A stretch of DNA of 45,972 nt from the NCBI GenBank assembly GCA_005882995.1, contig VBCY01000420.1, positions 1-45,972 on the forward strand. The letters run 5' to 3'. Shown here in pieces: positions 8,562 to 17,451 of this stretch (position 1 is the stretch's first letter; each line of letters starts with the position of its first letter). A program made the translations under genes and the position numbers. This stretch comes from Betaproteobacteria bacterium. GTDB lineage: Bacteria > Pseudomonadota > Gammaproteobacteria > Burkholderiales > Casimicrobiaceae. The notes below the pieces were generated by a model that saw nothing but the letters and a program-made list of their open reading frames with translations, did no database searches and was not told the origin of the DNA.

Positions 8562-9263
8562 TTAGATTCCGAGATAACGCGCCTTCGCATCGGCGTCGCG
8601 CTCGAGCTCGGCAAGCGTGCCTTCGAAGCGCAGATGCCCGCCCTCGAGCACGCAGGCGCGATCGGCGATGCCTTCCGCGAAACGCAAGTTCTGCTCGGAA
8701 AGGAGCATCGACACGCCTTCGCTCTTGAGCTTACGCAACGCGATGGCTAGCTGTTCGACCAGCGCCGGCGCGAGCCCTTCGCTCGGTTCATCGAGCAACA
8801 AGAGGCTGGGATTGCCCATGAGCGTGCGCGCAATACTGAGCATCTGCTGCTCGCCGCCGGAAATGTGCCCACCCGAGCGGTCGCGCAATTCGCGCAGGTT
8901 GGGAAAAAGGCCGTTGACGCGCTCCGCATTCCACACCGGTGAATGATCGCCGCCGGCTCGCCGCCCGACCTCGAGATTCTCCGCGACCGAGAGCTCGGTA
9001 AAAATCCGTCGCGTGTCGGGAACATAGCCGATACCCGCTCGAGCGATGCGATAGGAAGGCAGAAGATCGATGCGCGCGCCGGCGAAGCGGATCTCTCCTC
9101 GCCATGCGCGCACCAGACCCGCGATTGTCTTGAGCGTCGTCGATTTGCCGGCGCCGTTTCGTCCGAAAAGCGCCACCGCTTCCCCGTGGGCCACGCTTAA
9201 GCTGACATCGAACAGTATCTGCGCTCGGCCATAGCCCGCGCAGACGGCCTTGAGCTCAAGCAT
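8562..9263 (-). CDS. livF: Branched-chain amino acid-type ABC transporter ATPase (LivF)
   Basis: A 233-residue ABC ATPase. Walker A is GRNGAGKST, the signature is ISGGEQQMLSIART and Walker B is LLLLDEPSEGLAP; the C-terminus has the short LivF form ending in ARYLGI. It is one of the two ATPases powering import of branched-chain amino acids or chemically similar solutes (amides, ureas, aromatic acids) by HAAT-family transporters. The ATG at 9263 overlaps the end of livG by 8 bases. Together with livG, the fused permease and the binding protein it completes one importer. The solute cannot be assigned from sequence alone. Confidence 0.93.
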   Translation of the reverse strand: MLELKAVCAGYGRAQILFDVSLSVAHGEAVALFGRNGAGKSTTLKTIAGLVRAWRGEIRFAGARIDLLPSYRIARAGIGYVPDTRRIFTELSVAENLEVGRRAGGDHSPVWNAERVNGLFPNLRELRDRSGGHISGGEQQMLSIARTLMGNPSLLLLDEPSEGLAPALVEQLAIALRKLKSEGVSMLLSEQNLRFAEGIADRACVLEGGHLRFEGTLAELERDADAKARYLGI

Positions 9264-10023
9264 TGCCGGGCAGGGTCGGCGGTCCGAGGTAAACCTTGCG
9301 CACCTGCGGATCGCTGCGGACTACTGAGGGCGGTCCCGCCGAAATCAGGCGGCCGCGATTGAGCACGAGCACCCGGTCGGCGTGCGCAAATACGACGTCC
9401 ATGTCATGCTCGGTGAAGAGCAGCGCGACGCCATCGTTCGCAGCGAGCGCAACGACCAGCGACATCAGCGTCGCCCGTTCGGACGGAGCGAGTCCCGCGG
9501 TCGGCTCGTCCATGAGCAGAAGTCGCGGGCGACAGGCGAGTGCAATCGCCAGCTCAACTCGTTTGAGATCGCCGTAGGCCAGTGTCGCGCAGGAGCGATC
9601 GGCCAACGCGACGATGCCGGCACGCTCGAGCAGCGCAAGGGACTCCTTCGCTTCGAAGGCACGGGCATCGGCGAAAGCGGCACGCAGCTGAGTATGGCGT
9701 CCGAACAATGCCAGTTGGACGTTCTCCCGCGCCGTCATTGATCCGAAGGTCGCAGGAACTTGAAAGGTTCGCCCCACGCCGCGACGCGCGATGGTCTGCG
9801 GCGGCAGGCCGCCGATCGATGCGGCGTCGAACACGACCGCCCCGGCATCGGCAGCGAGCTGGCCGTTGAGCACGTTGAACAGCGTCGTCTTGCCTGCGCC
9901 GTTCGGCCCGATGACGGCGACTTTCTCGCCGGAATTGACCGAGAACGAGAGTTCACGCAGGGCATGCACGCCGCCGTAGGATTTGCAAAGACGATCGACG
10001 ATCAGGACCGCCGACTCGCTCAT
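9256..10023 (-). CDS. livG: Branched-chain amino acid-type ABC transporter ATPase (LivG)
   Basis: A 255-residue ABC ATPase with Walker A GPNGAGKTT, the LivG feature GRTFQVPATFGSMTARENV after the Q-loop, the signature-equivalent LAYGDLKRVELAIAL (a common LivG variant of LSGG) and Walker B LLLMDEPTAGLAP. It partners LivF on the cytoplasmic face of the permease. The reading frame is open upstream to about 10347, but that stretch is a shadow of the permease gene; the ATG at 10023 gives an ATGA overlap with the permease stop and is the right family start (MSESAVLIVDRLCKSYGG). Confidence 0.93.
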   Translation of the reverse strand: MSESAVLIVDRLCKSYGGVHALRELSFSVNSGEKVAVIGPNGAGKTTLFNVLNGQLAADAGAVVFDAASIGGLPPQTIARRGVGRTFQVPATFGSMTARENVQLALFGRHTQLRAAFADARAFEAKESLALLERAGIVALADRSCATLAYGDLKRVELAIALACRPRLLLMDEPTAGLAPSERATLMSLVVALAANDGVALLFTEHDMDVVFAHADRVLVLNRGRLISAGPPSVVRSDPQVRKVYLGPPTLPGNA

Positions 10024-11894
10024 GTCGGATGCCGTCCCCTGACGCCCATGCGCTGCACGATGCCTGCAAGACCGTCCGGAAAGAAGAGCACCAGCGCAAT
10101 CACCACTGCGCCCACCGTGGCGCGCCAAAATTCCGTATGACGCACGATCGAGTCCTGCAGTGAGGTGAGGACAGCTGCGCCGAGGACCGGGCCCACTAAC
10201 GTTTGCAACCCGCCGAGGAGAACCATCACCAAAGCGTCGATCGAACGCGGGATCGAGAGCGTCTCGGGAGAAATACTGCCTTTGGAAAACGCGTAGAGCG
10301 CGCCCGCGATACCCGCAAAGAGACCGGCGATGGTGAATCCTGCCCACTGCGTCGCGCGCGGATCGATGCCGATCGCGGCGGCTCGCAAGGGTGAGTCACG
10401 CACCCCTCGTAGCGCATAACCGAAAGGCGAGAAAATGATGCGCCAGAGCGCGAGAATCGCGATCGCGGCCGCGGTCAGCGTGAGCCAGTAGTAGGCGCGG
10501 CGGCTCGATAACCACTGCGCCGGCCAGACTCCCGTCAAGCCGTTGCTGCCGCCGGTCACTGCATCCCATTGAAAGGCAATCGACCAGGTGATTTGCGCAA
10601 ATGCGAGCGTCAGCATGGCGAGATACACTCCAGACAAGCGCACGCAGAACCACCCGTAGACGAGCGCCGCCAGGCCCGCGAAAAGCGGCGCGATCAGCAG
10701 CGCGGACTCCATCGGCAGAGTTCGCGCAAGCAGCGCCGCGGCGTAGGCAGAGAGCCCAAAGTATGCGGCGTGGCCGAAGGAGGGCATGCCACCCGGGCCC
10801 ATCATGAAGTGCAGGCTTGCTGCAAAAAGCGCGAAGATCGAGATGTCGGTGAGCAGCACGAGCGTGTATTCATCTGCAAACAGCGGTAGCAAAGCCATGA
10901 AAATCAGCGCCGCGGCAGCGATGACATGCAGTGGACGCCCCGGCGGCCGCAACAGCTCGCGCTGCTCGGATGGCCGTGGAAGAGCGGGCGGCCTTCCGAA
11001 AAGCCCCCAGGGACGAAGCGCCAGCACGATCGCCATCACGATGAATTCGGCAACCAGCGTGAGCTTGGGAAAGGACAGTACGACGCCGAAAACAGCGAGC
11101 TCGCCAATCGCGATACACAACGCCTTGGCGACTCCGATGATGAGCGCTGCGATGAAGGCGCCGGGAATGCTGCCCAGCCCGCCGACGACCGTAACAACGA
11201 ACACCTCGGCGATGACTGCAAGATCCATGTTCAGATTCGCCGGCTCGCGCGGCAGTTGCAGTGCGCCGGCAAGCCCGGCGAGCAGCGCGCCCAGAAAGAA
11301 CACACCCGAGAAGAGCCATGCCTGGTTCACGCCGAGCGCGGCAGTCATTTCGCGGTCCTCGCTCGCGGCGCGCACCAGAATGCCCCAGCGCGTTGTCCTG
11401 AGCAGCCACGTGAGCAGAAACAGAACCAGCGGGCCGAGCGCGATGAGCAGCAGGTCGTACTGCGGCACCGCGCTGCCGAGGATGTTCACCGATCCGCTGA
11501 AGCCCGGTGCGCGCGGTCCGAGCAGATCCTCAGGACCCCAGAGCGCAAGCACCACATCCTTCACGATCAGCACCACACCAAAGGTTGCGGTGAGCTGCAA
11601 CAGCTCCGGCGCGCCGTAGAGTCGCCGCAGCAGGAAACGCTCGATCAGCACACCGACACCTGCGACGGCCAGCGCGGAGAGCGCCACCGCGGCCCAGTAG
11701 CCCGCAGCACCGCCACCGAGACCGGCGATCAGACTGTACGCAATGTAGGCGCCCAGCATCATGAGCGAGCCGTGCGCAAAATTGACCACTCGCGTAACGC
11801 CGAAGGTCAGCGACAGCCCTACCGAAACCAGGAACAGCGACGAAGCCCCGGCGAGACCGTTCAGCAGCTGGATAAGAAAGGCGGAAAGAGTCAC
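10020..11894 (-). CDS. Fused LivH-LivM ABC permease
   Basis: A 624-residue polytopic membrane protein in which both permease subunits of a Liv-type importer are joined. Residues 1 to about 305 are LivH-like (LTFGVTRVVNFAHGSLMMLGAY; GGLGSIPGAFIAALIIG). About 335-624 are LivM-like (MGPGGMPSFGHAAYFGLSAYAA; LRGVRDSPLRAAAIGID; GGLQTLVGPVLGAAVL). The linker is a short proline- and arginine-rich segment around 305-325 that should be cytoplasmic. Fused LivHM permeases are known but less common than separate genes. Translation starts at GTG 11894, and the stop overlaps the livG start as ATGA. A single polypeptide fixes the 1:1 ratio of the two halves. Confidence 0.9.
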   Translation of the reverse strand: MTLSAFLIQLLNGLAGASSLFLVSVGLSLTFGVTRVVNFAHGSLMMLGAYIAYSLIAGLGGGAAGYWAAVALSALAVAGVGVLIERFLLRRLYGAPELLQLTATFGVVLIVKDVVLALWGPEDLLGPRAPGFSGSVNILGSAVPQYDLLLIALGPLVLFLLTWLLRTTRWGILVRAASEDREMTAALGVNQAWLFSGVFFLGALLAGLAGALQLPREPANLNMDLAVIAEVFVVTVVGGLGSIPGAFIAALIIGVAKALCIAIGELAVFGVVLSFPKLTLVAEFIVMAIVLALRPWGLFGRPPALPRPSEQRELLRPPGRPLHVIAAAALIFMALLPLFADEYTLVLLTDISIFALFAASLHFMMGPGGMPSFGHAAYFGLSAYAAALLARTLPMESALLIAPLFAGLAALVYGWFCVRLSGVYLAMLTLAFAQITWSIAFQWDAVTGGSNGLTGVWPAQWLSSRRAYYWLTLTAAAIAILALWRIIFSPFGYALRGVRDSPLRAAAIGIDPRATQWAGFTIAGLFAGIAGALYAFSKGSISPETLSIPRSIDALVMVLLGGLQTLVGPVLGAAVLTSLQDSIVRHTEFWRATVGAVVIALVLFFPDGLAGIVQRMGVRGRHPT

Positions 11895-12001
11895 GTCACG
11901 ACCAGTGACTGCGCTTCGATTGAGGTCCCCTCGACGGGGCGGAGTCTAGCAGCCTCGGTGGAGGCGCGGCTCAAGTACCGGTGTTGACGGATGTGAAGAA
12001 A

Positions 12002-13198
12002 TCAGTCCGCCGGCCGATGCGCGCGAACCCAATCGTCGGCAGGAAGGTAATCCGCGCCGTTGGCATATCGCCAGTCGATCATCACACCTTTGCCGTCTTT
12101 TACCGCGATGCGACCCACGTACGCGCCCATGGTCGACTGGTGATCGATCGCGCGATAGCTGATGCGACCGAAAGGCGTGTCGACCACGAGACCCTGCATC
12201 GCCGCGACCAGTTTCTCGGTATCGGTCGAACCCGCTTTGCGGATCGCGGCAGCGGCCGTCATGACGATGCTGTATCCGACGACGGATCCTTGCCGCGGAT
12301 AGTCCTGGTACTTCGCACGATAAGCGTCGAGAAAGCGCTTGTGCTCCGACGTGGCGATGGCGCTCCAGGGATAGCCGGTAACATACCATCCGACGGGCGC
12401 TTCATCCTTCAAGGGATCGAGGTATTCCGGCTCGCCGCCGAGCAGATTGAAGACCGCCTGGTCGCGAAACAGTCCGCGCAGTTCGCCCTCACGCACGAAC
12501 TTGGCTAAATCCGCTGCGAAGAGCGAGGAGAAGATCGCGTCTGGCCGAGCGTCAGCCATGGCCTGCACCACCGGACCGGCATCGATTTTGCCGAGCGGCG
12601 CAGGAAATTCCAAGAACTCGATCGTCGCTGACTGTTGCGCCGTCATCAGCTGCCTGAACGCGGCGGTCGCCGACTTTCCGTATTCGTAATCGGGATAGAC
12701 GATCGCCCATCGGCGTTTGCCAAGCTTCGCCGCCTCCGCGACCAGCATCGCCGTCTGCATGTAAGTCGATGGACGAAGGCGAAAGGTGTAGCGATTGCCA
12801 TTTTCCCAGACGATCTTGTCGGTGAGCGGTTCGGAGGCAAGGAAGATGAACCGCCGCTGCTTGGCGAAGTCGGCGACCGCAAGCCCGACAGCCGATGAGA
12901 AGGTGCCCATCAGGACGTCGACTTTTTCGCGAGCGAGCAGCTCCTCGGCGACGCGCACGGCGTCGCCTGGGTTGCCGTTATCGTCGCGCACCACTAACTC
13001 GACGGATCGCTGCAGCAATCCGCCGGAGCGGTTGATCTCCTCCACCGCGAGGTCCATGCCTTTCTTGTAAGGTTCCAGGAACGCCGGGAAAGTCTTGTAG
13101 CTGTTGAGCTCCCCGAGTTTGATCGCCTGCGCTGCGGCCGGCAGCGGCAGCATCGCGGCGCAGACGAGGACCATGGCAAGCTTGAGGGTTCGCAGCAT
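12002..13198 (-). CDS. Liv-type ABC transporter substrate-binding protein
   Basis: A 398-residue periplasmic binding protein of the amino acid/amide (Peripla_BP_6, LivJ/AmiC-like) family. The signal peptide runs through LAMVLVCAAMLPLPAAAQA, and the mature protein starts IKLGELNSYK. Family stretches include GMDLAVEEINRSGG, VVRDDNGNPGDAVRVAEEL, VDVLMGTFSSAVGLAV and WAIVYPDYEYG. It delivers solute to the fused permease encoded 107 bases downstream on the same strand. The ATG at 13198 precedes the signal peptide; a longer open frame upstream is non-coding. A 211-base gap separates it from the divergent oxidoreductase and should hold both promoters. Confidence 0.92.
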   Translation of the reverse strand: MLRTLKLAMVLVCAAMLPLPAAAQAIKLGELNSYKTFPAFLEPYKKGMDLAVEEINRSGGLLQRSVELVVRDDNGNPGDAVRVAEELLAREKVDVLMGTFSSAVGLAVADFAKQRRFIFLASEPLTDKIVWENGNRYTFRLRPSTYMQTAMLVAEAAKLGKRRWAIVYPDYEYGKSATAAFRQLMTAQQSATIEFLEFPAPLGKIDAGPVVQAMADARPDAIFSSLFAADLAKFVREGELRGLFRDQAVFNLLGGEPEYLDPLKDEAPVGWYVTGYPWSAIATSEHKRFLDAYRAKYQDYPRQGSVVGYSIVMTAAAAIRKAGSTDTEKLVAAMQGLVVDTPFGRISYRAIDHQSTMGAYVGRIAVKDGKGVMIDWRYANGADYLPADDWVRAHRPAD

Positions 13199-13409
13199 CG
13201 CCTTTTCCGTTTTTTGTATCGCTGGTGACACCGGCCGGGCAACTAAGTTGCGATGATAAGCTGGGAAGTGTCGACCGGGAACCGTGTGCTGGGCTGATTC
13301 TATGCTTATGCGATGAAGCTCATGACGCGACCAAGCGACGGCAGGTAAAATCATACGTTTGCCCGCGGTCCCAATCACTCGAGCGAAGACCGGGGCCCTG
13401 GATGTCTGG

Positions 13410-14807
13410 ATGTTGAACCCGCGCTTCGGCCTCAGCTTCGAAGATCTGTACTCAATCGCCGGTCTGGCCCGCATCGATGCCGCTTTCGCTTCGCATCTTG
13501 GCGAAGCCGAGTCGGCGCTGCGAGCCCGTCTCGATGCCGCGCGCGCCGATCCGGCGTCGCTCGGCCGGTTGGGTGAATCGGAGCTCCTCATTGCACTGGC
13601 GCCGCACGTCGAGGATTTTCTCGCCGAGCTGTTTGCGATCGAGCCGGAAGTCGCCACTCTGCAGGCGGCCCAACGCGAGCTTGCACCGTTATTCGCGTGC
13701 AAGCGGCAGGTCGTTCAGCGCAAGGCGCTCAATCGCTACAAAGCCGACGTCGCTGGCGGGTTCGACGGAGCCGCGCTGCGCGACGAGCTCGAACACAAGC
13801 TCGGCGTCGCGCTGCAAGGCATTCCCGGCGAGCTTGCGTACGCCCGCCAGGTCGGCGAGTGGGGTCGCGATGAGGCGGCGCATGCCGACGACATCGAGCT
13901 TGCCTTGCGCTATGCGGCGTGGGCAGTGCAGACGCCGGAGGGCAAGTCGCTGCACAAGGCCGGCGTGCTGTTCAAGGCGCCACGCAAGCTCGACTTCTTG
14001 CGATTGATTCCCGTCGAGCATGAACAGCGCCATGGTGTCGACATGTGGCGCATGCCAGCCGATCACCTGCGTCGCCGCGAAGGCTTTGCGCTGACCGACC
14101 CCGGCACCGATCTCGCCGGCGGGCTCGATCAGGCGAACTACTGCATCTGGTGCCACGAGCAGCAAAAGGATTCGTGCTCCTCGGGCATGCCGGAAAAAAA
14201 GCCGGTTGAAGGGTCAACGGCGCCGTTCAAGAAGTCGCCGTTCGGCGTGATTCTCGCCGGCTGCCCGCTGGACGAAAAGATTTCCGAATTCCACAAGCTG
14301 CGCGCCGAAGGCTGGGCGCTTGGCGCCCTGGCGATGATCTGCGTCGACAACCCCTTGGTTGCCGCGACCGGCCACCGCATCTGCAACGATTGCATGAAGG
14401 CCTGCATTTATCAGAAGCAGGATCCCGTCGACATCCCGCAGGCAGAGACACGGGTGCTCAAGGATGTGCTGGCCCTGCCGTGGGGCTTCGAGATTTACTC
14501 GCTGTTGACGCGGTGGAATCCGCTCAATCTTCGTCGCCCGTTGCCGCTTGCTCCGACCGGAAAGCGCGTGCTGGTGGTCGGCACGGGACCTGCGGGATTT
14601 ACGCTGGCGCATCATCTCCTCAATGATGGGCACACCGTCGTCGGCATCGACGGGGTGTCACTGCGCTGGGCGAGCGCGTCGCCTACACTCCGGTCCGCGA
14701 CATCGGCTCACTACGCGAGCCGCTCGACGATCGCGTCATGGCGGGCTTCGGCGGAGTCGCCGAGTATGGGATCACCGTTCGTTGGGACAAGAACTTTCTC
14801 AAGCTGA
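13410..14807 (+). CDS. N-terminal part of a split FAD/NAD(P)-dependent oxidoreductase
   Basis: This frame encodes the first part of a large flavoprotein. About 240 residues have no function I recognise. Next come cysteine clusters resembling the Fe-S domain of GltD and dihydropyrimidine dehydrogenase (NYCIWCHEQQKDSC; HRICNDCMKACIYQ), then the FAD-binding Rossmann strand KRVLVVGTGPAGFTLAHHLL. After GIDG (near 14654) the frame turns into meaningless Ser/Arg-rich sequence and stops, while the rest of the protein continues in another frame. The ATG at 13410 is chosen; a TTG at 13359 would add 17 residues. Either the gene is a frameshifted pseudogene or the assembly lost bases near 14655. Confidence 0.8.
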   Translation: MLNPRFGLSFEDLYSIAGLARIDAAFASHLGEAESALRARLDAARADPASLGRLGESELLIALAPHVEDFLAELFAIEPEVATLQAAQRELAPLFACKRQVVQRKALNRYKADVAGGFDGAALRDELEHKLGVALQGIPGELAYARQVGEWGRDEAAHADDIELALRYAAWAVQTPEGKSLHKAGVLFKAPRKLDFLRLIPVEHEQRHGVDMWRMPADHLRRREGFALTDPGTDLAGGLDQANYCIWCHEQQKDSCSSGMPEKKPVEGSTAPFKKSPFGVILAGCPLDEKISEFHKLRAEGWALGALAMICVDNPLVAATGHRICNDCMKACIYQKQDPVDIPQAETRVLKDVLALPWGFEIYSLLTRWNPLNLRRPLPLAPTGKRVLVVGTGPAGFTLAHHLLNDGHTVVGIDGVSLRWASASPTLRSATSAHYASRSTIASWRASAESPSMGSPFVGTRTFSS

Positions 14808-16891
14808 TTCGCCTGCTGCTCGAGCGGCGCGAGCGCTTCGGACTCTTCGGTGGCGTGCGTTTCGGCGGCACTCTGGATGCTGCGGGTGCCTTCACGCTCG
14901 GCTTCGATCACATCGCCCTGTGCGCTGGCGCAGGCAAGCCGACCGTGCTCGATCTTCCCAACGGTCTCGCGAACGGTGTGCGCACGGCCTCTGATTTCCT
15001 GATGGCGCTGCAGCTCACCGGCGCGGCCAAGCGGGATTCGCTCGCCAACATGCAACTGCGCCTGCCGGTGGTCGTCGTCGGCGGAGGACTCACCGCAATC
15101 GATACCGCGACCGAATCGCTCGCCTACTATCCGGTGCAAGTCGAGAAGTTTCTGGCGCGCCACGAGCAGCTCGCCGTCGAACAAGGAACGGCGGCGCTCG
15201 AAGCCGCCTGGACACCCGCGGAGCGGGAAATTGCGGTCGAATACCTCACTCATGCGCGAGCGATCCGAGCGGAGCGTGCACAGGCGCAACGCGAAGGCAG
15301 GCCGGCGCGCATCCTCGAACTGCTCGAGGGTTGGGGCGGTGTGACCATCGCGTATCGGCGGCGACTGATCGACAGCCCTTCGTACACGCTCAACCACGAG
15401 GAAGTGGAGAAGGCGCTCGAGGAAGGTGTGCGTTTCGCCGAGGGGCTCACTCCGCTCGCGGTCGAGACTGATGACAGCGCCCGCGCGAGCGCACTTGTGG
15501 TCTCGTTGCAACACAATGACGGAGACGGCGTCTGGCACGAAGCGGGGCACGCCCGGTTGCCGGCGCGCACCCTGCTCATAGCCGCGGGCACGCATCCCAA
15601 CACCATCGCCGCGCGCGAAGACCCGATCCACTTCCATCTCGATGGCCGTCACTTCAGAGCGCTCGATGAAGAGGGACAGCTTGTCGGCCTCGAACGAGGG
15701 CTTGCCAAACCGCAAACGGTGCACGTGCTGACCTCGGTCGAAGCCGACGGCCGGGCGGTGAGCTTCTTCGGCGACCTCCATCCGTCGTTCTTCGGCAATG
15801 TGGTCAAGGCGATGGGTAGCGCGACAAAGGGCTATCCGATCATCAGCAGGATGCTGCGCCGCGTCGCTGCTGCGTCCACGCTTTCCGATGCCGCATTTCT
15901 CGCATCGCTCAATGACCAGCTGCGCGCGCGAGTCGAACGCGTCGAGCGATTGACGCCGACCATCGTCGAAGTAGTGGTACGCGCGCCGGCGGCGGCGCGC
16001 CGCTTCGCGCCGGGACAGTTCTACCGCCTGCAGAATTTCGAAACGCTCGCCGCAAAGCGCGACGGTACGCGTCTAACCATGGAAGGCATCGCGCTCACCG
16101 GCGCGTGGGTTGACCGTGAGCAGGGTCTGGTATCGACCATCGTTCTGGAGATGGGCGGCTCTTCGAATTTGTGCGCGCAACTCGCTCAGGGGGAGCCGGT
16201 GGTTCTCATGGGACCGACGGGAACCCCCAGCGAAATTCAGCCGAACGAAACCGTCATCCTGGCCGGCGGTGGTCTCGGCAACGCGGTGCTGTTTTCGATC
16301 GGTCAGGCGTTTCGGAGAGCCGGCTCGCGCGTGCTCTATTTCGCCGGCTACCGCAAGATGATCGACCGCTACAAGGTCGCCGACATCGAGGCCGCTGCGG
16401 ATGTCGTGGTGTGGTGCTGCGACGAGGCGCCCGGCTTCAGTCCCGGGCGGCCACAGGACAAGCAGTTCGTCGGCAACATGGTCGAAGCGATCGTTGCCTA
16501 TGCCGACGGCGCGCTGAACGAACAGCCGATTCGGCTCGCCGATGCCGATCGACTGATCGCCATCGGTTCCGATCGCATGATGGCGGCCGTGGCTGCCGCG
16601 AAAAAAAGCGTGCTGGCGAAGCATCTCAAGCCAGGCTGCAGGGGCATCGCCTCGATCAACTCGCCCATGCAATGCATGATGAAGGAAATCTGCGCACAGT
16701 GCCTGCAGCCGCATCGCGATCCGGCAAGCGGAAAGTTGAGCTATGTGTTCTCGTGCTTCAACCAGGATCAGTCCATGGACGTGGTCGACTTTGCGGCGCT
16801 CTCAGCGCGGCTGGACCAGAACACGGTGCAGGAAAAACTCACTGCACGATGGATTGATCGTTGTTTGCGCGACGATGCAGCCGCTCGCTGA
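14738..16891 (+). CDS. C-terminal part of the split FAD/NAD(P)-dependent oxidoreductase
   Basis: A 717-residue open frame that continues the flavoprotein started at 13410. It holds the second Rossmann motif PVVVVGGGLTAIDTATESLAYY, the closing FAD-binding HVLTSVEADGRAVSFFGD, then a ferredoxin-reductase-like module (RFAPGQFYRLQNFE; VVLMGPTGTPSEI; VILAGGGLGNAVLFSIGQA) and a PyrK-like cysteine cluster (CMMKEICAQC). The whole resembles a GltD-type flavoprotein fused to a ferredoxin-NADP/PyrK-type electron-transfer module, so it probably passes electrons between NAD(P)H and an iron-sulphur partner. The frame is open back to about 14654 without a stop, so ATG 14738 (MAGFGGVAEYGITVRWDKN) is unlikely to be the true start. 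Confidence 0.82.
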   Translation: MAGFGGVAEYGITVRWDKNFLKLIRLLLERRERFGLFGGVRFGGTLDAAGAFTLGFDHIALCAGAGKPTVLDLPNGLANGVRTASDFLMALQLTGAAKRDSLANMQLRLPVVVVGGGLTAIDTATESLAYYPVQVEKFLARHEQLAVEQGTAALEAAWTPAEREIAVEYLTHARAIRAERAQAQREGRPARILELLEGWGGVTIAYRRRLIDSPSYTLNHEEVEKALEEGVRFAEGLTPLAVETDDSARASALVVSLQHNDGDGVWHEAGHARLPARTLLIAAGTHPNTIAAREDPIHFHLDGRHFRALDEEGQLVGLERGLAKPQTVHVLTSVEADGRAVSFFGDLHPSFFGNVVKAMGSATKGYPIISRMLRRVAAASTLSDAAFLASLNDQLRARVERVERLTPTIVEVVVRAPAAARRFAPGQFYRLQNFETLAAKRDGTRLTMEGIALTGAWVDREQGLVSTIVLEMGGSSNLCAQLAQGEPVVLMGPTGTPSEIQPNETVILAGGGLGNAVLFSIGQAFRRAGSRVLYFAGYRKMIDRYKVADIEAAADVVVWCCDEAPGFSPGRPQDKQFVGNMVEAIVAYADGALNEQPIRLADADRLIAIGSDRMMAAVAAAKKSVLAKHLKPGCRGIASINSPMQCMMKEICAQCLQPHRDPASGKLSYVFSCFNQDQSMDVVDFAALSARLDQNTVQEKLTARWIDRCLRDDAAAR

Positions 16892-16942
16892 TGGTGCACG
16901 AAGTTCGCTTGCAAGATCTGCTTACAAAATAGAACCCCGTAA

Positions 16943-17158
16943 ATAGAAACTCCCCGACTTTGGCGCGGTCGCAAACGGGTCATCGTCTGCTGCGCGCTGA
17001 ATGCCGTCGACCTGATCTTGAAGCTTCGCGAAGATCCTTCGCTTCGTTCACGCATCGGTAACGCCGCGAGACTCACCATGGAGAACATGTACCGCGGCCG
17101 TGCCTGGCAGCAGAAGCAGGCGTTTTTTCTCTCCTCTCCGGCGCTCCTGCAAGCCTAA
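16943..17158 (+). pseudogene. Possible glycosyltransferase C-terminal remnant
   Basis: An open stretch of about 71 codons with no upstream start, ending at TAA 17156-17158, reads AVDLILKLREDPSLRSRIG, then a few residues on TMENMYRGRAWQQKQAFFL. This resembles the last helices of GT4-type glycosyltransferases (the LLRDPELRARLGxAAR pattern near the C-terminus). The reading frame is closed just upstream by TAA at 16940-16942, so only a tail survives. It sits alone in a 560-base gap. The assignment rests on a short pattern and is tentative; it could be chance coding-like sequence. Confidence 0.35.
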
Positions 17159-17200
17159 GGTTCCCTAATCCCGGCGGACATTTGAAGGCCGTCAGCGGTG

Positions 17201-17270
17201 GTCGCTTTTCGCCATCGCGGCGCTGGCCAACCGCGGACAAGGCGGGCTTTCGCCGCTCGCGAAAAGCGAC
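17201..17270. repeat. 12-bp perfect inverted repeat upstream of the FecR-domain gene
   Basis: GTCGCTTTTCGC at 17201-17212 is the exact reverse complement of GCGAAAAGCGAC at 17259-17270, with 46 bases between the arms. The element lies in the non-coding gap between the broken oxidoreductase locus and the FecR-domain gene. It could be a terminator-like or leader RNA structure, a protein-binding site, or the ends of a degraded small element; no target duplication is evident. Confidence 0.45.
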
Positions 17271-17406
17271 TCCTTGACTGTCATCGCAACAACCCGCCAG
17301 AGCGTTATTCGCTTGAGCGGCGTCGGCACGAATTCTGCATCGATGAATAACACGGTGCGTACGGAAAGCGTGATTGTGTCGCACAGAATGTCTCGCGTTG
17401 TATTTT

Positions 17407-17436
17407 TTGCGCCGTCGAAAGACGTGGAGCTATTTA
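17407..17436 (+). promoter_or_regulatory. Candidate promoter of the FecR-domain gene
   Basis: The roughly 80 bases before ATG 17452 are unusually AT-rich for this window. TTGCGC at 17407-17412 and TATTTA at 17431-17436 with an 18-base spacer form a possible -35/-10 pair, leaving a very short leader. Another candidate pair (TTGTGT 17374-17379 and TGTATT 17399-17404) is also plausible. These are pattern matches only. Confidence 0.25.
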
Positions 17437-17451
17437 TTTCTGGAAACAATT

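Larger units (their letters stand above)
13410..16891 (+). pseudogene. Whole frameshifted oxidoreductase locus
   Basis: The two preceding entries are one ancestral gene. Homology-like sequence leaves the first frame at about 14654 and resumes in the second frame with VTALGERVAYTPVRDIGSL, so the net change is loss of 1 base modulo 3. From memory of the family, some ten residues after GIDG also seem to be missing, pointing to a small deletion rather than one lost base. Whether it is a real mutation or an assembly artefact cannot be told here. Confidence 0.65.

Noticed and set aside
14711-15781. 356-residue open frame on the minus strand
   Set aside because: It is antisense to the well-supported flavoprotein domain, has no recognisable motif and reflects the GC-rich codon pattern.
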